A stretch of DNA of 19,323 bases from NCBI GenBank assembly GCA_002299785.1, contig DBNL01000077.1, forward strand, positions 5,321-24,643, in the 5' to 3' direction. The translations under genes and the position numbers were made by a program. Positions 8,290 to 15,114 of this stretch are shown piece by piece. The notes beneath the pieces were generated by a model. It worked only from the letters and a program-made list of their open reading frames with translations, did not search any database and was not told where the DNA came from. This stretch comes from Verrucomicrobia bacterium UBA673. GTDB taxonomy: Bacteria; Verrucomicrobiota; Verrucomicrobiia; Limisphaerales; UBA1096. Numbering within the stretch: position 1 is the stretch's first letter; the number at the start of each line of letters is the position of its first letter.

Positions 8290-9694
8290 GTTTCTTGATC
8301 GGTTCAAAACCGCCCCCGAGGGCAAGGTGCAAATTGATTCGGCTTTCCAGCCGCAACCGGCGCACCGACCACCAGCGGCTCTCGGCATCGATCGCGCGCC
8401 GCCGCGCCTCAAGCAGGGTGATGATGTTTTCCAAGCCGCGATCGTACCGCTCCAGCGCGATTTGCGCCGCGGCTTGCGACTGCTTGTGGGCCTCGCCAAG
8501 CGACTCGTCCATCACCGCGAGGTGTGCCTCGGAATCCAGCGCGTTCTCCACTTCGCCCAGCGCGTTGAGGACAGCGGAACGAAATCCGGCCTCCGCAGCC
8601 TTGAAGTGGGCACGTTGCATCTTGACGTTTTGCCGCAACCGTCCGCCCTGAAACACCGGCTGCATCAGGTTCGAGCCAAGCGTCCAGATGAGCGAGTCGC
8701 CGGAAACCAGTTCGGAAAGGTCACTGGTCGAAGTGCCGGTGCTGGCGGTCAGGCTGATCTGCGGATAAAGCGAGGACTTGGCCTGCCGGACACTGGCTCC
8801 GGCCGCGCTGAGTCGATGCTCCGCGGCGACCAGATCGGGGCGACGGGCAAGCAGCTTCGCCGGCACACCGGCAGGCACGGCGGCAGGCATAGACGGCAGC
8901 TCCTCCGGGATCATTTGTTTGTTTGACGGGATGCGACCTAGCAGCAACTCCAGTTGGCGCGTCGCCCGGTTTGCGGCGGTGATGCGTTCCGCGACATTGG
9001 CCTTGGCTCCGGCGAGGCTAGCTTCGGCCAAGCGCAAATCCAGTGACGAGCGCACGCCCTGCTCAAACCGTGCCCGAATGCGCTCCACAGTGGTTTCATA
9101 GGTGGTGACGGTGAACTTGGCAAGGCGCTCTTGCTGCCGCGCTTCGATGGCAAGCATCCACGCCTTGGCCACCTGCCCGGCAAGTGATTGCCGTGCCCCG
9201 GCGAAGTCTGCCGCTTGGCCAAGCGCATTGCTTCGGGCCGCCCGTTTGCCGGAGCGGACCCGGCTCCAAAGGTCGATCTCCCACTGAGCGCCCAGCGTGA
9301 GGTTGTGCCGTTGACTGTCAAACTTGGTCGGGATGTTAGGAAGGTTGACCCCGAACTGCGCCATGTTCATCTGGCTCATCGATAGACCGCTCGACAGGGC
9401 GATTTGCGGAAGTTGCTCCGCCCCGGCCATCCTTGCCTGTGCCCAGGCGGCGTCGAGCCGTGCGGCTGCGGCGTTGAGGTTTGGGTTGGCATCAAGCGCA
9501 TGCCCAATCGCCTCGTTCAATGCTTCGTCCTGAAAATTCTGCCACCAAAACGTTGGCGACTTGCCACTCGAATCCGGCGCGTTCGACCACTGCGCCGGTA
9601 GGTCGGCGGTGATGTCTTTAGTGGAGGGCTCCGGCGTGGAGGCGCAGCCGGCGACCAGTAAAACCGTCGCAATTGTGGAAATGAATCGAACCAT
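8279..9694 (-). CDS. TolC/NodT-type outer-membrane efflux lipoprotein
   Basis: The start is ATG 9692-9694 (471 residues), because translation from there gives a clean lipoprotein signal, MVRFISTIATVLLVAGCAST, with lipobox LVAGC; the frame upstream to 9925 overlaps tetR and is shadow. The rest shows two outer-membrane-efflux repeats: residues ~50-260 (QDEALNEAIGHALDANPNLNAAAARLDAAWAQ...) and ~265-460 (RRPDLVAAEHRLSAAGASVRQAKSSLYPQISLT...). The RRPDL-AAE-L-AA-A-VG/A-A---L-P-I pattern is the NodT-family mark. It would form the outer-membrane channel and periplasmic tunnel of the tripartite pump. There is 1 bp between the tetR stop and this ATG. A full 14-bp CGCTTGGCCAAGCG palindrome sits inside the gene at 9212-9225, where it encodes Ala-Leu-Gly-Gln-Ala. 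Confidence 0.92.
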   Translation of the reverse strand: MVRFISTIATVLLVAGCASTPEPSTKDITADLPAQWSNAPDSSGKSPTFWWQNFQDEALNEAIGHALDANPNLNAAAARLDAAWAQARMAGAEQLPQIALSSGLSMSQMNMAQFGVNLPNIPTKFDSQRHNLTLGAQWEIDLWSRVRSGKRAARSNALGQAADFAGARQSLAGQVAKAWMLAIEARQQERLAKFTVTTYETTVERIRARFEQGVRSSLDLRLAEASLAGAKANVAERITAANRATRQLELLLGRIPSNKQMIPEELPSMPAAVPAGVPAKLLARRPDLVAAEHRLSAAGASVRQAKSSLYPQISLTASTGTSTSDLSELVSGDSLIWTLGSNLMQPVFQGGRLRQNVKMQRAHFKAAEAGFRSAVLNALGEVENALDSEAHLAVMDESLGEAHKQSQAAAQIALERYDRGLENIITLLEARRRAIDAESRWWSVRRLRLESRINLHLALGGGFEPIKKHAI

Positions 9695-9695
9695 C

Positions 9696-10355
9696 CTAAC
9701 TCGATTTTTGTTTCCTGGGAGGGGTGGAAACCTTTGCCCGGAAACCGGCTGCGGTGAACTCGACCAGCCGCTGCACTGTGGCCTCGCAGCCCTCGGCCCC
9801 GGCATCGGTGCCGGTGAAGCTGGCCAACAGGTCAGCGTTGCATAGTGTGTGCGCCATTGCCCCGGCCATGAAATGCGAGCGCCAATCCATCTCCGTCTTG
9901 TTGAGGCCTGGCAGTGCCTCGTCAAAGGCGCGGCTAAACTGAATAATCACCTGAGCCAATTCGCTGACCATAAATTTTTGCAATTCCGTGTTTCGGTCAA
10001 AAACCACCCGGCCGATCAGCCGTGTGAATGAGCCGCCGGACTTGTGGCTGGCCTGAGCCCGGAACACCGGCACGAACAATGACTCCAGGACCATCTCGAG
10101 TTTCAGCTTTCGCTTGCCGGCCTTGGCACGGGCCTCCGCCAACATGGCCAACCGCTCCTCATTGACTGGACGCAACCGTCGGGAAACCACCGCGTGAAGC
10201 AACGTCTGCTTTGAACCGAAGTGATAATGCACCGCTGCGAGGTTGACCTTGGCCGCCTCGATAATGTTACGCAGAGAAACGGCATCAAACCCCTTCTGCG
10301 CGAAGAGACGCTCCGCTGCATCCAGAATCTTCGTTTTGGTGTCCGTCTTGGCCAT
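9696..10355 (-). CDS. TetR family transcriptional regulator of the efflux operon
   Basis: A 219-residue protein with an N-terminal TetR DNA-binding domain: TKTKILDAAERLFAQKGFDAVSLR followed by IIEAAKVNLAAVHYHFGSKQTLLHAVV (helix-turn-helix at residues ~27-47, with the typical YHFGSK end). The remaining ~160 residues are the helical ligand and dimer domain. It is the first gene of the efflux operon, 1 bp from the outer-membrane factor, and a perfect inverted repeat of TetR-operator type begins 4 bp upstream of its ATG. Autorepression of the whole operon, relieved by a pump substrate, is therefore the natural reading; that is inference. The ATG at 10353-10355 has no Shine-Dalgarno, since the operator occupies that place. 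The ligand is unknown. Confidence 0.9.
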   Translation of the reverse strand: MAKTDTKTKILDAAERLFAQKGFDAVSLRNIIEAAKVNLAAVHYHFGSKQTLLHAVVSRRLRPVNEERLAMLAEARAKAGKRKLKLEMVLESLFVPVFRAQASHKSGGSFTRLIGRVVFDRNTELQKFMVSELAQVIIQFSRAFDEALPGLNKTEMDWRSHFMAGAMAHTLCNADLLASFTGTDAGAEGCEATVQRLVEFTAAGFRAKVSTPPRKQKSS

Positions 10356-10358
10356 TTA

Positions 10359-10376
10359 TTCAAACGACTGTTTGAA
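10359..10376. promoter_or_regulatory. Probable TetR-family operator
   Basis: TTCAAAC-GACT-GTTTGAA is a perfect 7-bp inverted repeat with a 4-bp spacer, ending 3 bp before the tetR ATG (10355, - strand). Its core CAAAC-N4-GTTTG resembles sites bound by PsrA-like TetR regulators. Its place between the putative -10 and the start codon fits repression by blocking RNA polymerase. Binding is inferred, not shown. Confidence 0.75.
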
Positions 10377-10386
10377 ACAGCCGCTT

Positions 10387-10415
10387 GATCTACCTCGGTA
10401 AACCTGCCACGTCAA
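10387..10415 (-). promoter_or_regulatory. Possible sigma70-type promoter of the tetR-efflux operon
   Basis: On the - strand, TTGACG (10410-10415) stands 17 bp before TAGATC (10387-10392), with an A/T-rich stretch further upstream (about 10428-10440). The -35 is good and the -10 is weak. Transcription would begin near 10380, placing the inverted repeat at 10359-10376 just downstream of the start and leaving a leader of only about 25 nt. Confidence 0.4.
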
Positions 10416-10464
10416 GTGATTGGGTAAATATTTTTTCCTCTCCGGAAAACCGGGGAAAAGGTAG

Positions 10465-10486
10465 GGACGCCTGTCCCGAGGCGTCC
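10465..10486. repeat. Hairpin 1 of the tetR/DUF1080 intergenic region
   Basis: GGACGCC-(8 nt)-GGCGTCC is a perfect 7-bp inverted repeat in the 293-bp region between the divergent tetR and DUF1080 genes. Neither side is followed by a clear T-run. The surrounding GTAGGGACGCC...GGCGTCC resembles dispersed hairpin repeats I associate with Verrucomicrobia intergenic DNA, but only one copy is in this window. Confidence 0.55.
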
Positions 10487-10519
10487 TAGGGTCGGTTAAT
10501 CGCTCTGGCAATTATACGA

Positions 10520-10533
10520 GGACAGGAATGTCC
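10520..10533. repeat. Hairpin 2 of the tetR/DUF1080 intergenic region
   Basis: GGACA-GGAA-TGTCC is a 5-bp inverted repeat with a 4-nt loop, lying in the context GAGGACAGGAATGTCCCCAC. It shares the GGAC/GTCC theme with hairpin 1, so the two may belong to one composite repeat element. Confidence 0.45.
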
Positions 10534-10541
10534 CCACTCCG

Positions 10542-10565
10542 ATACACGAACCTTTTTCCGTGTAT
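10542..10565. repeat. Hairpin 3 of the tetR/DUF1080 intergenic region
   Basis: ATACACG-(10 nt)-CGTGTAT is a perfect 7-bp inverted repeat with a pyrimidine-rich loop (AACCTTTTTC), about 85 bp before the DUF1080 start. It may fold in the 5' leader of that gene if transcription begins upstream. No promoter could be placed with confidence between here and 10355 on the + strand. Confidence 0.5.
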
Positions 10566-10607
10566 TCCGTGGTCTTGCAATTCAGCCGCGTCCGTCCCTT
10601 CGCTTTC

Positions 10608-10632
10608 CGCTTGGCCAAGCGCTTGGCCAAGG
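10608..10632. repeat. Two tandem copies of the dispersed palindrome upstream of the DUF1080 gene
   Basis: GCTTGGCCAAGC at 10609-10620 is followed directly by GCTTGGCCAAGG at 10621-10632, so two TTGGCCAA cores (10611-10618 and 10623-10630) lie 12 bp apart, ending 16 bp before the ATG. It is the densest full-core cluster in the window and sits where a ribosome binding site or operator would be. Confidence 0.8.
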
Positions 10633-10648
10633 GCATCCTCCGCGCATC

Positions 10649-11803
10649 ATGTGTTTCCACAAAAAACGGAGCCTCCCGCTTGGCCTGGCCTTATTACTGT
10701 CAGTGTCGGTGGTTGCTGCAGAGGGGGATGGGTTTCGTCCGTTGTTCAACGGGAAGGATTTGTCCGGTTGGGTGCCGGTGAACACGGCGCCGTCCACGTG
10801 GTCGGTCCGGGATGGCATGTTGATCTGTTCCGGCAAACCGATCGGCGAACTGCGCACGGATCGCATGTACCAGAATTTCATCATGGAGGTGGAGTGGCGG
10901 CACATGAAGCCGCGCGGCAACGCTGGCATCTTTGTCTGGGCCGACGACATCACCGCTCGCGGTCAGCCGTTTCATCGCAGTATCGAGGTGCAGGTGCTGG
11001 AGAATGCCTACGGCAACACGCGCGGCTACACGACGCACGGTGACATTTTTCCGATCCATGGCGCGAAGATGACGCCGGTCAATGGTCGCGGCGGCAGCCG
11101 GGCGTTCCCGACGGAGAACCGCTCCAAGCCGTCGCCGAACTGGAACCATTACCGGATCGTGTGCAATGACGGGAACATCTCGCTGGCGGTGAACGGCAAG
11201 GTGGTTACGAAGGGCAGGGAGGCCAGTCCGCGCAAGGGCTACATCTGCATTGAGTCCGAGGGTGGCGTGGTGCACTACCGCAACATGCGGATCAAGGAGC
11301 TGCCGGAGACGCCGCTCAAGCCGGGGCAGGTGGCGATCGCGAACCGCGGGTATCGCTGCCTTTACAACGGCGTCGATTTTTCGGGTTGGCGTGCTTCGGA
11401 TGAGTGGCAGTCGAGGGATTGGGTGTTCCGGTACAACGGCCAGCCGGACGCGGTTGGCCAAGCGATCGAGACCACCGAGTCGTTCGGTGACTTTGGGTTT
11501 ATCTTCGACGTTCGCGTGTCAGGGGAGACCAAGCCGTGCGAGATTCAACTCCGTGGCTCGGCGGCGGCAGTCGTCACGATTACGCCTTCGTTGTACAAAG
11601 ACGTTTTGGTTTTGAAGGGACGCAACTGGAACCGTTTCGAGGGCGTTCTGCGCGGCGATCTGCTCAGTTTGAGCCTTAACGGCAAGCCGGTTCTTAAAAA
11701 CAAAAAACTGGGTGATGTGCCGGCCAAGGGCCCGTTGAAAATTGTGCCACGAGGCCCGATCAACTTTGCAAATATTTACGTTCGCGATCTAGCCAAACGC
11801 TGA
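10649..11803 (+). CDS. Secreted protein with two DUF1080 (3-keto-disaccharide hydrolase-type) domains
   Basis: A 384-residue protein with a Sec signal peptide (basic start, hydrophobic LPLGLALLLSVSVV, cut near AAEG). Domain 1 (~28-222) opens FRPLFNGKDLSGWVPV and contains SVRDGMLICSG, YQNFIMEVEWRH, GNAGIFVWAD, the GYTTHGDIFPIHGA stretch and NWNHYRIVCNDGNISLAVNG, all standard for DUF1080. Domain 2 (~232-382) opens YRCLYNGVDFSGW and is more divergent and shorter, ending FANIYVRDLAKR. The fold is a concanavalin-like jelly roll; some members have been shown to act on 3-keto-glycosides, others may only bind carbohydrate. It would be periplasmic or extracellular and take part in glycan use. It stands alone on the + strand, diverging from tetR and converging with the META gene. 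The ATG has no clear Shine-Dalgarno. Confidence 0.9.
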   Translation: MCFHKKRSLPLGLALLLSVSVVAAEGDGFRPLFNGKDLSGWVPVNTAPSTWSVRDGMLICSGKPIGELRTDRMYQNFIMEVEWRHMKPRGNAGIFVWADDITARGQPFHRSIEVQVLENAYGNTRGYTTHGDIFPIHGAKMTPVNGRGGSRAFPTENRSKPSPNWNHYRIVCNDGNISLAVNGKVVTKGREASPRKGYICIESEGGVVHYRNMRIKELPETPLKPGQVAIANRGYRCLYNGVDFSGWRASDEWQSRDWVFRYNGQPDAVGQAIETTESFGDFGFIFDVRVSGETKPCEIQLRGSAAAVVTITPSLYKDVLVLKGRNWNRFEGVLRGDLLSLSLNGKPVLKNKKLGDVPAKGPLKIVPRGPINFANIYVRDLAKR

Positions 11804-11860
11804 TTTTTTACCGCGAAATTATCCAACGGCTTTTTTAGATTACTAATTCAGAAAATGTGG

Positions 11861-12556
11861 TCAGGTTTTATCCTCAAACTCCATCCAGTGCTCGGCGTTG
11901 TCGCCGTAGTAGAGTTTTAGTTTGTCGCCATCCACCTCGAAGCCTTTGGACGCATACAGCGACTCGAAAAACTTGAAGTCGAGCGAACTGGAGCTGCACA
12001 ACATCCTCGTTGACAAGAAGTGGTTACCAAACTTCAACCAGTTGCCCTTCACCAGTGAGAAGGTTCCGGAGTACGAGTTGCAGTCGTTTCGACCAGCCAC
12101 CCTCTTGTCGCGGGACAACGTCATGGAGTGGGTTCGTCCCTTCTTCGGTTGGATGATTTCGTCAGCTTCGTGTAGGGCTACCAGTTTCCACTTCCGATCG
12201 AGTAGTCCATTCGGAAACGGTTTAGATTTTGTGACTACCTGATAAAAATGAGTATTCCCAAGTTGGCCACGGAGATCCTTTAACTGGGTTGGTTTTCCGT
12301 TGCCCGGATACTGGCCCACTATCACCCACTTTTGAAGATCCCGGCTTGCCTCCACCAGGTGGTAGTCTCCATCGGATGATGGGAACCCAAGTGAAACCGT
12401 TGCTGCCTCGAAGGAATCAATGTTCGATGCCTCCTGTCCAATGGCCTGGGCGGCAAGCAATAGGGCAAGCAGCAATGCTGTCAGGCAGGTTAGATATGCA
12501 AATTGAAATTTCAGTATCACGGGCGCAAGACTCAACCTCTTCCTGTTCAACTTCAA
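11861..12556 (-). CDS. Secreted META-domain (HslJ-like) protein with a Verrucomicrobia N-terminal module
   Basis: A 231-residue protein. A long N-terminal hydrophobic stretch (~18-38, LTCLTALLLALLLAAQAIG) is a signal peptide or anchor. Residues ~48-110 form a module with YHLVEASRDLQKWVIVGQYP ending NTHFYQVVTK, the 'Y-L-E-S-DL--W ... FY-V' pattern common in secreted Verrucomicrobia proteins. Residues ~118-228 are a META domain: LLDRKWKLVAL, RNDCNSYSGTFSL, FLSTRMLC, FFESLYASKGFEVDGDKLKLYYGD. META domains occur in the E. coli heat-shock lipoprotein HslJ and bacterial motility or inhibitor proteins; the biochemical role is not known. Base composition is visibly more A+T-rich than the flanking genes, which may mean recent acquisition. 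It converges with the DUF1080 gene over a 57-bp spacer. Confidence 0.8.
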   Translation of the reverse strand: MKLNRKRLSLAPVILKFQFAYLTCLTALLLALLLAAQAIGQEASNIDSFEAATVSLGFPSSDGDYHLVEASRDLQKWVIVGQYPGNGKPTQLKDLRGQLGNTHFYQVVTKSKPFPNGLLDRKWKLVALHEADEIIQPKKGRTHSMTLSRDKRVAGRNDCNSYSGTFSLVKGNWLKFGNHFLSTRMLCSSSSLDFKFFESLYASKGFEVDGDKLKLYYGDNAEHWMEFEDKT

Positions 12557-12660
12557 GCCGGTTTTGATGAGTAGGTCAAAAGCTTGGCTAAGTGGCTTCC
12601 CGGCAATCGGCCGCTGCTGCGTTAAATGGAGAGCACTAAAACCGGGCCTATTTTTATTCG

Positions 12661-12682
12661 CCTGTTTCAGGGCAGAAACAGG
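12661..12682. other. Hairpin spanning the PSD1 stop codon
   Basis: CCTGTTTC-(6 nt)-GAAACAGG is a perfect 8-bp inverted repeat; the PSD1 stop (12667-12669, - strand) lies inside it. On the transcribed strand it is followed by CGAATAAAAATAGG rather than a T-run, so it is at best an atypical terminator or an mRNA 3' stabiliser. The 104-bp gap between here and the META gene start holds one GCTTGGC half-site and nothing else I recognise. Confidence 0.45.
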
Positions 12683-15105
12683 AACTCGTTGGCGTTGAAC
12701 AGGGCGCGGCAGAAGGCTTCCAGCGTGTGTTCGGCAACCAGCCCGCTTGCATCGGCGAGTTCCTCGCGGGTGGGTTCGCGGCCAAGCGCGAGTTGGCAGG
12801 CGCGTATTACTTGAGCGCGGCTGTCTGTGCCCGACTCGTGCCGGAGCCGCTTGGCTAACAAGCCGGCCTGCTGCAGCACGAACGGGCTGTTGAGTAGGCT
12901 CAGTGACTGCAGCGGGGTGGTCGATCGGCTTCGGTTGGGAACGGTTTGGTTGAAGTCCGGGCAGTCGAACACGCCAAATGTCGGTTCACGTTCCTGCCGT
13001 ACTTTCGTCATGTAAAGCATGCGCCGCCAGTCGGCCGGGCCGTAGCTTTCCTTGGGATGATAGTGGCGGACATTTTCAGCCTCGACCCGGAAGCCGCTAA
13101 AGCCTGGTCCGCCCATTCGCGAATCCAGCGTGCCTGTCGCCAGCAGAATGTTGTCGCGAATCACCTCGGCTTCGAGCCGGCGCGGAGGGAAGCGCCACAG
13201 AAACCGGCTGCCGCCATCGACTGCGAGCGCCTCTTTACGCGGCTGGCTCGATTGCCGCCAGGCGCGGGAGGTTAGGATCAGCCGGTGAATCCGCTTAAGG
13301 GACCAGCCGGACGAGACCAGTTCAGCTGCCAGCCAGTCGAGCAGTTTCGGGTGCGTGGGGCGGACTCCGTTCACGCCGAGATCGTTAAGTGTCGCGGCGA
13401 GGCCTGTGCCGAAATGGTGCTTCCAAACCCGATTGACGATCACCCGCGCCGTGAGCGGGTTGTCCGGTGTCGTGATCCATTGCGCCAGCTTGAGTCGTCG
13501 CTGTTGCTCGGGCGCGTTGGTGGCCAAGCCAAGCGCGCCGCCAAGCGCGCCGATGCCGTCCGGCCCGACTTCGTCCCGCTTGGCCAACGGGTCGCCCCGG
13601 TGCAGCACATGGGTCACCTCCGGCTGGCGGAAGGTGCCGGCGTATACCGTGCGCCGCATCGCCGCACGAATTTCGCCTAACCGCTGTTCGTCACCGGCCA
13701 GGCGCTTGGCCAAGTGGCGGACGTTCGCGGCCTCCCCTCCTTTCAGGTTGGCTAACAAAAACTCGAGCTTGGTTTGGGCTTTGTCGCCGGTCGGCGGCCG
13801 GTCGGCGGAACGGGCAACGGTTCGCCATTGGCCAAGCTCCGTCGCAACGTCAAACGTGTACTCGACGGCCAGCCGATCGGCGTAATGTCCTTCGCGGTCG
13901 CGCGCCCATGCGATGCGGTTGATGGCCACCGGCTTGGGCAACTCGATCTGTACCCAGGCGTTGTCGCGGTTTTTTGCAATCCAGCTCCGTGAGTTTCCGT
14001 GTCGGCCGTCGTTGACGAATGCAAGTTGGTGAAAGGCGTTGCCGCCGTCGGCGTACACGCCGGATGCGGTAACCTTGGCCCCGACACTGGCCAGCGCGAC
14101 ATTTTTGCCCTCCGCGAAAATTTCGAGTTCATCAACGCATGGCTCTGATTGGTTAGCGCGAACGATGTTGAAGCGGATAAACCGAGCCTGCACCGGGTCG
14201 AAAATTTCCTCATTGCTCCGCGCGTTCACCGGAGGCTTGAAACGGGGAATCCTCGCCTCGAGCAGCGTCAGCTCTTTTTTTACCGATTTAACCCGACTCT
14301 CCAAGGTAGCCTGTTCCATCGCGAGAGCGGGATCGCGTTTTTGGTCGATCATCCGTTCCGCGTGGTTCACCCCTGCGAAGATGGCCTGCAGCGAGTAGTA
14401 GTCGCGCTGGCTCACCGGATCGAATTTGTGATCGTGACAGCGCGCGCACCCCAGCGTCAGCCCGAGGAACGTCGTACCGGTGGTGTTGATCATGCCGTCG
14501 AGTTCATTCTGCCGCTGCATTAGCGTAAGGTTGATGTCTTGGCTTTTGACAAGATCATACGGCCCCGAGACCAGAAAGCCGGTGCCAATGCCGTTGCCAA
14601 GGGCGTCGCCAGCCAGTTGCCCGCGCACGAACTGGTCGTATGGCAGGTCTTGATTGAGGGCGTCCACCACCCAGTCGCGGAACGGCCAGGCGTTCGGACG
14701 CTCCCGGTTGGTCTCAAATCCGTGCGTCTCGGCGTAGCGAATGACATCGAGCCAATGCTGCGCCCAGCGTTCGCCGAGTAGGGGGTTTTCCAGCAGGCGA
14801 TCAACCAACCGCTCCCAGGCGTCCGGCTGCGGATCGTTCACAAATGCTTCAACCTCCACAGGGGAGGGGTGTATCCCCAGCATGACGAGGTAGAGACGGC
14901 GGATGAGCAACGGCCGCCCGGCCTGGCGGGACGAGGCAAGGCCCTCTTTTGAAAGCTTGGCAAACACAAATGAATCGACGGCGTTCGCTGGTCGTTGCGC
15001 CAGGCCAAGCGCCGGGGGAACCGGCCTTCGAACAGGCTCCAACGACCAATGTCCGGCCCATGTCGCAAGAGGGAAAATCAACACCAATGCCAATCCAATT
15101 TTCAT
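12667..15105 (-). CDS. Secreted DUF1549/DUF1553 (PSD1-type) protein with an internal discoidin-like domain
   Basis: An 812-residue protein. It has a signal peptide (MKIGLALVLIFPLATWAGHW), then DUF1549 (~40-245; RRLYLVMLGIHPSPVEVEAFV, ERLVDRLLENPLLGERWAQHWLDVIRYAETHGFE) ending in GCARCHDHKFDP at ~219-230, which contains CxxCH, the heme-attachment pattern of cytochrome c. Residues ~300-450 look like an F5/8-type C (discoidin) carbohydrate-binding domain (ARFIRFNIVRANQSEPCVDELEIFAEG, then VQIELPKPVAINRIAWAR). DUF1553 follows (~510-790; TPDNPLTARVIVNRVWKHHFGTGL, HPKLLDWLAAELV, SGWSLKRIHRLILTSRAWRQSS). Many PSD1 proteins are about 1000 residues with an N-terminal PSCyt1 cytochrome domain; that domain is absent here. 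The function is unknown, but expansion in marine PVC genomes suggests polysaccharide use. The start lies 9 bp after the DUF1501 stop, so the two are co-transcribed. Confidence 0.9.
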   Translation of the reverse strand: MKIGLALVLIFPLATWAGHWSLEPVRRPVPPALGLAQRPANAVDSFVFAKLSKEGLASSRQAGRPLLIRRLYLVMLGIHPSPVEVEAFVNDPQPDAWERLVDRLLENPLLGERWAQHWLDVIRYAETHGFETNRERPNAWPFRDWVVDALNQDLPYDQFVRGQLAGDALGNGIGTGFLVSGPYDLVKSQDINLTLMQRQNELDGMINTTGTTFLGLTLGCARCHDHKFDPVSQRDYYSLQAIFAGVNHAERMIDQKRDPALAMEQATLESRVKSVKKELTLLEARIPRFKPPVNARSNEEIFDPVQARFIRFNIVRANQSEPCVDELEIFAEGKNVALASVGAKVTASGVYADGGNAFHQLAFVNDGRHGNSRSWIAKNRDNAWVQIELPKPVAINRIAWARDREGHYADRLAVEYTFDVATELGQWRTVARSADRPPTGDKAQTKLEFLLANLKGGEAANVRHLAKRLAGDEQRLGEIRAAMRRTVYAGTFRQPEVTHVLHRGDPLAKRDEVGPDGIGALGGALGLATNAPEQQRRLKLAQWITTPDNPLTARVIVNRVWKHHFGTGLAATLNDLGVNGVRPTHPKLLDWLAAELVSSGWSLKRIHRLILTSRAWRQSSQPRKEALAVDGGSRFLWRFPPRRLEAEVIRDNILLATGTLDSRMGGPGFSGFRVEAENVRHYHPKESYGPADWRRMLYMTKVRQEREPTFGVFDCPDFNQTVPNRSRSTTPLQSLSLLNSPFVLQQAGLLAKRLRHESGTDSRAQVIRACQLALGREPTREELADASGLVAEHTLEAFCRALFNANEFLFLP

Positions 15106-15114
15106 CTCAACAAT

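Noticed and set aside
8111..8926. A 271-codon + strand frame opposite the outer-membrane factor gene
   Set aside because: Its low-complexity composition is that of an antisense shadow; the - strand gene is clear.
9695..9925. N-terminal extension of the outer-membrane factor
   Set aside because: It would overlap tetR and displace a well-formed lipoprotein signal peptide from the N-terminus.
10700..11461. A 253-codon - strand frame opposite the DUF1080 gene
   Set aside because: Its Arg/His/Val-rich composition is typical of an antisense shadow, and the + strand has two recognisable DUF1080 domains.
11804..11860. Terminators between the convergent DUF1080 and META genes
   Set aside because: There are T-runs, but no stem longer than 3-4 bp precedes them, so I could not support a call.
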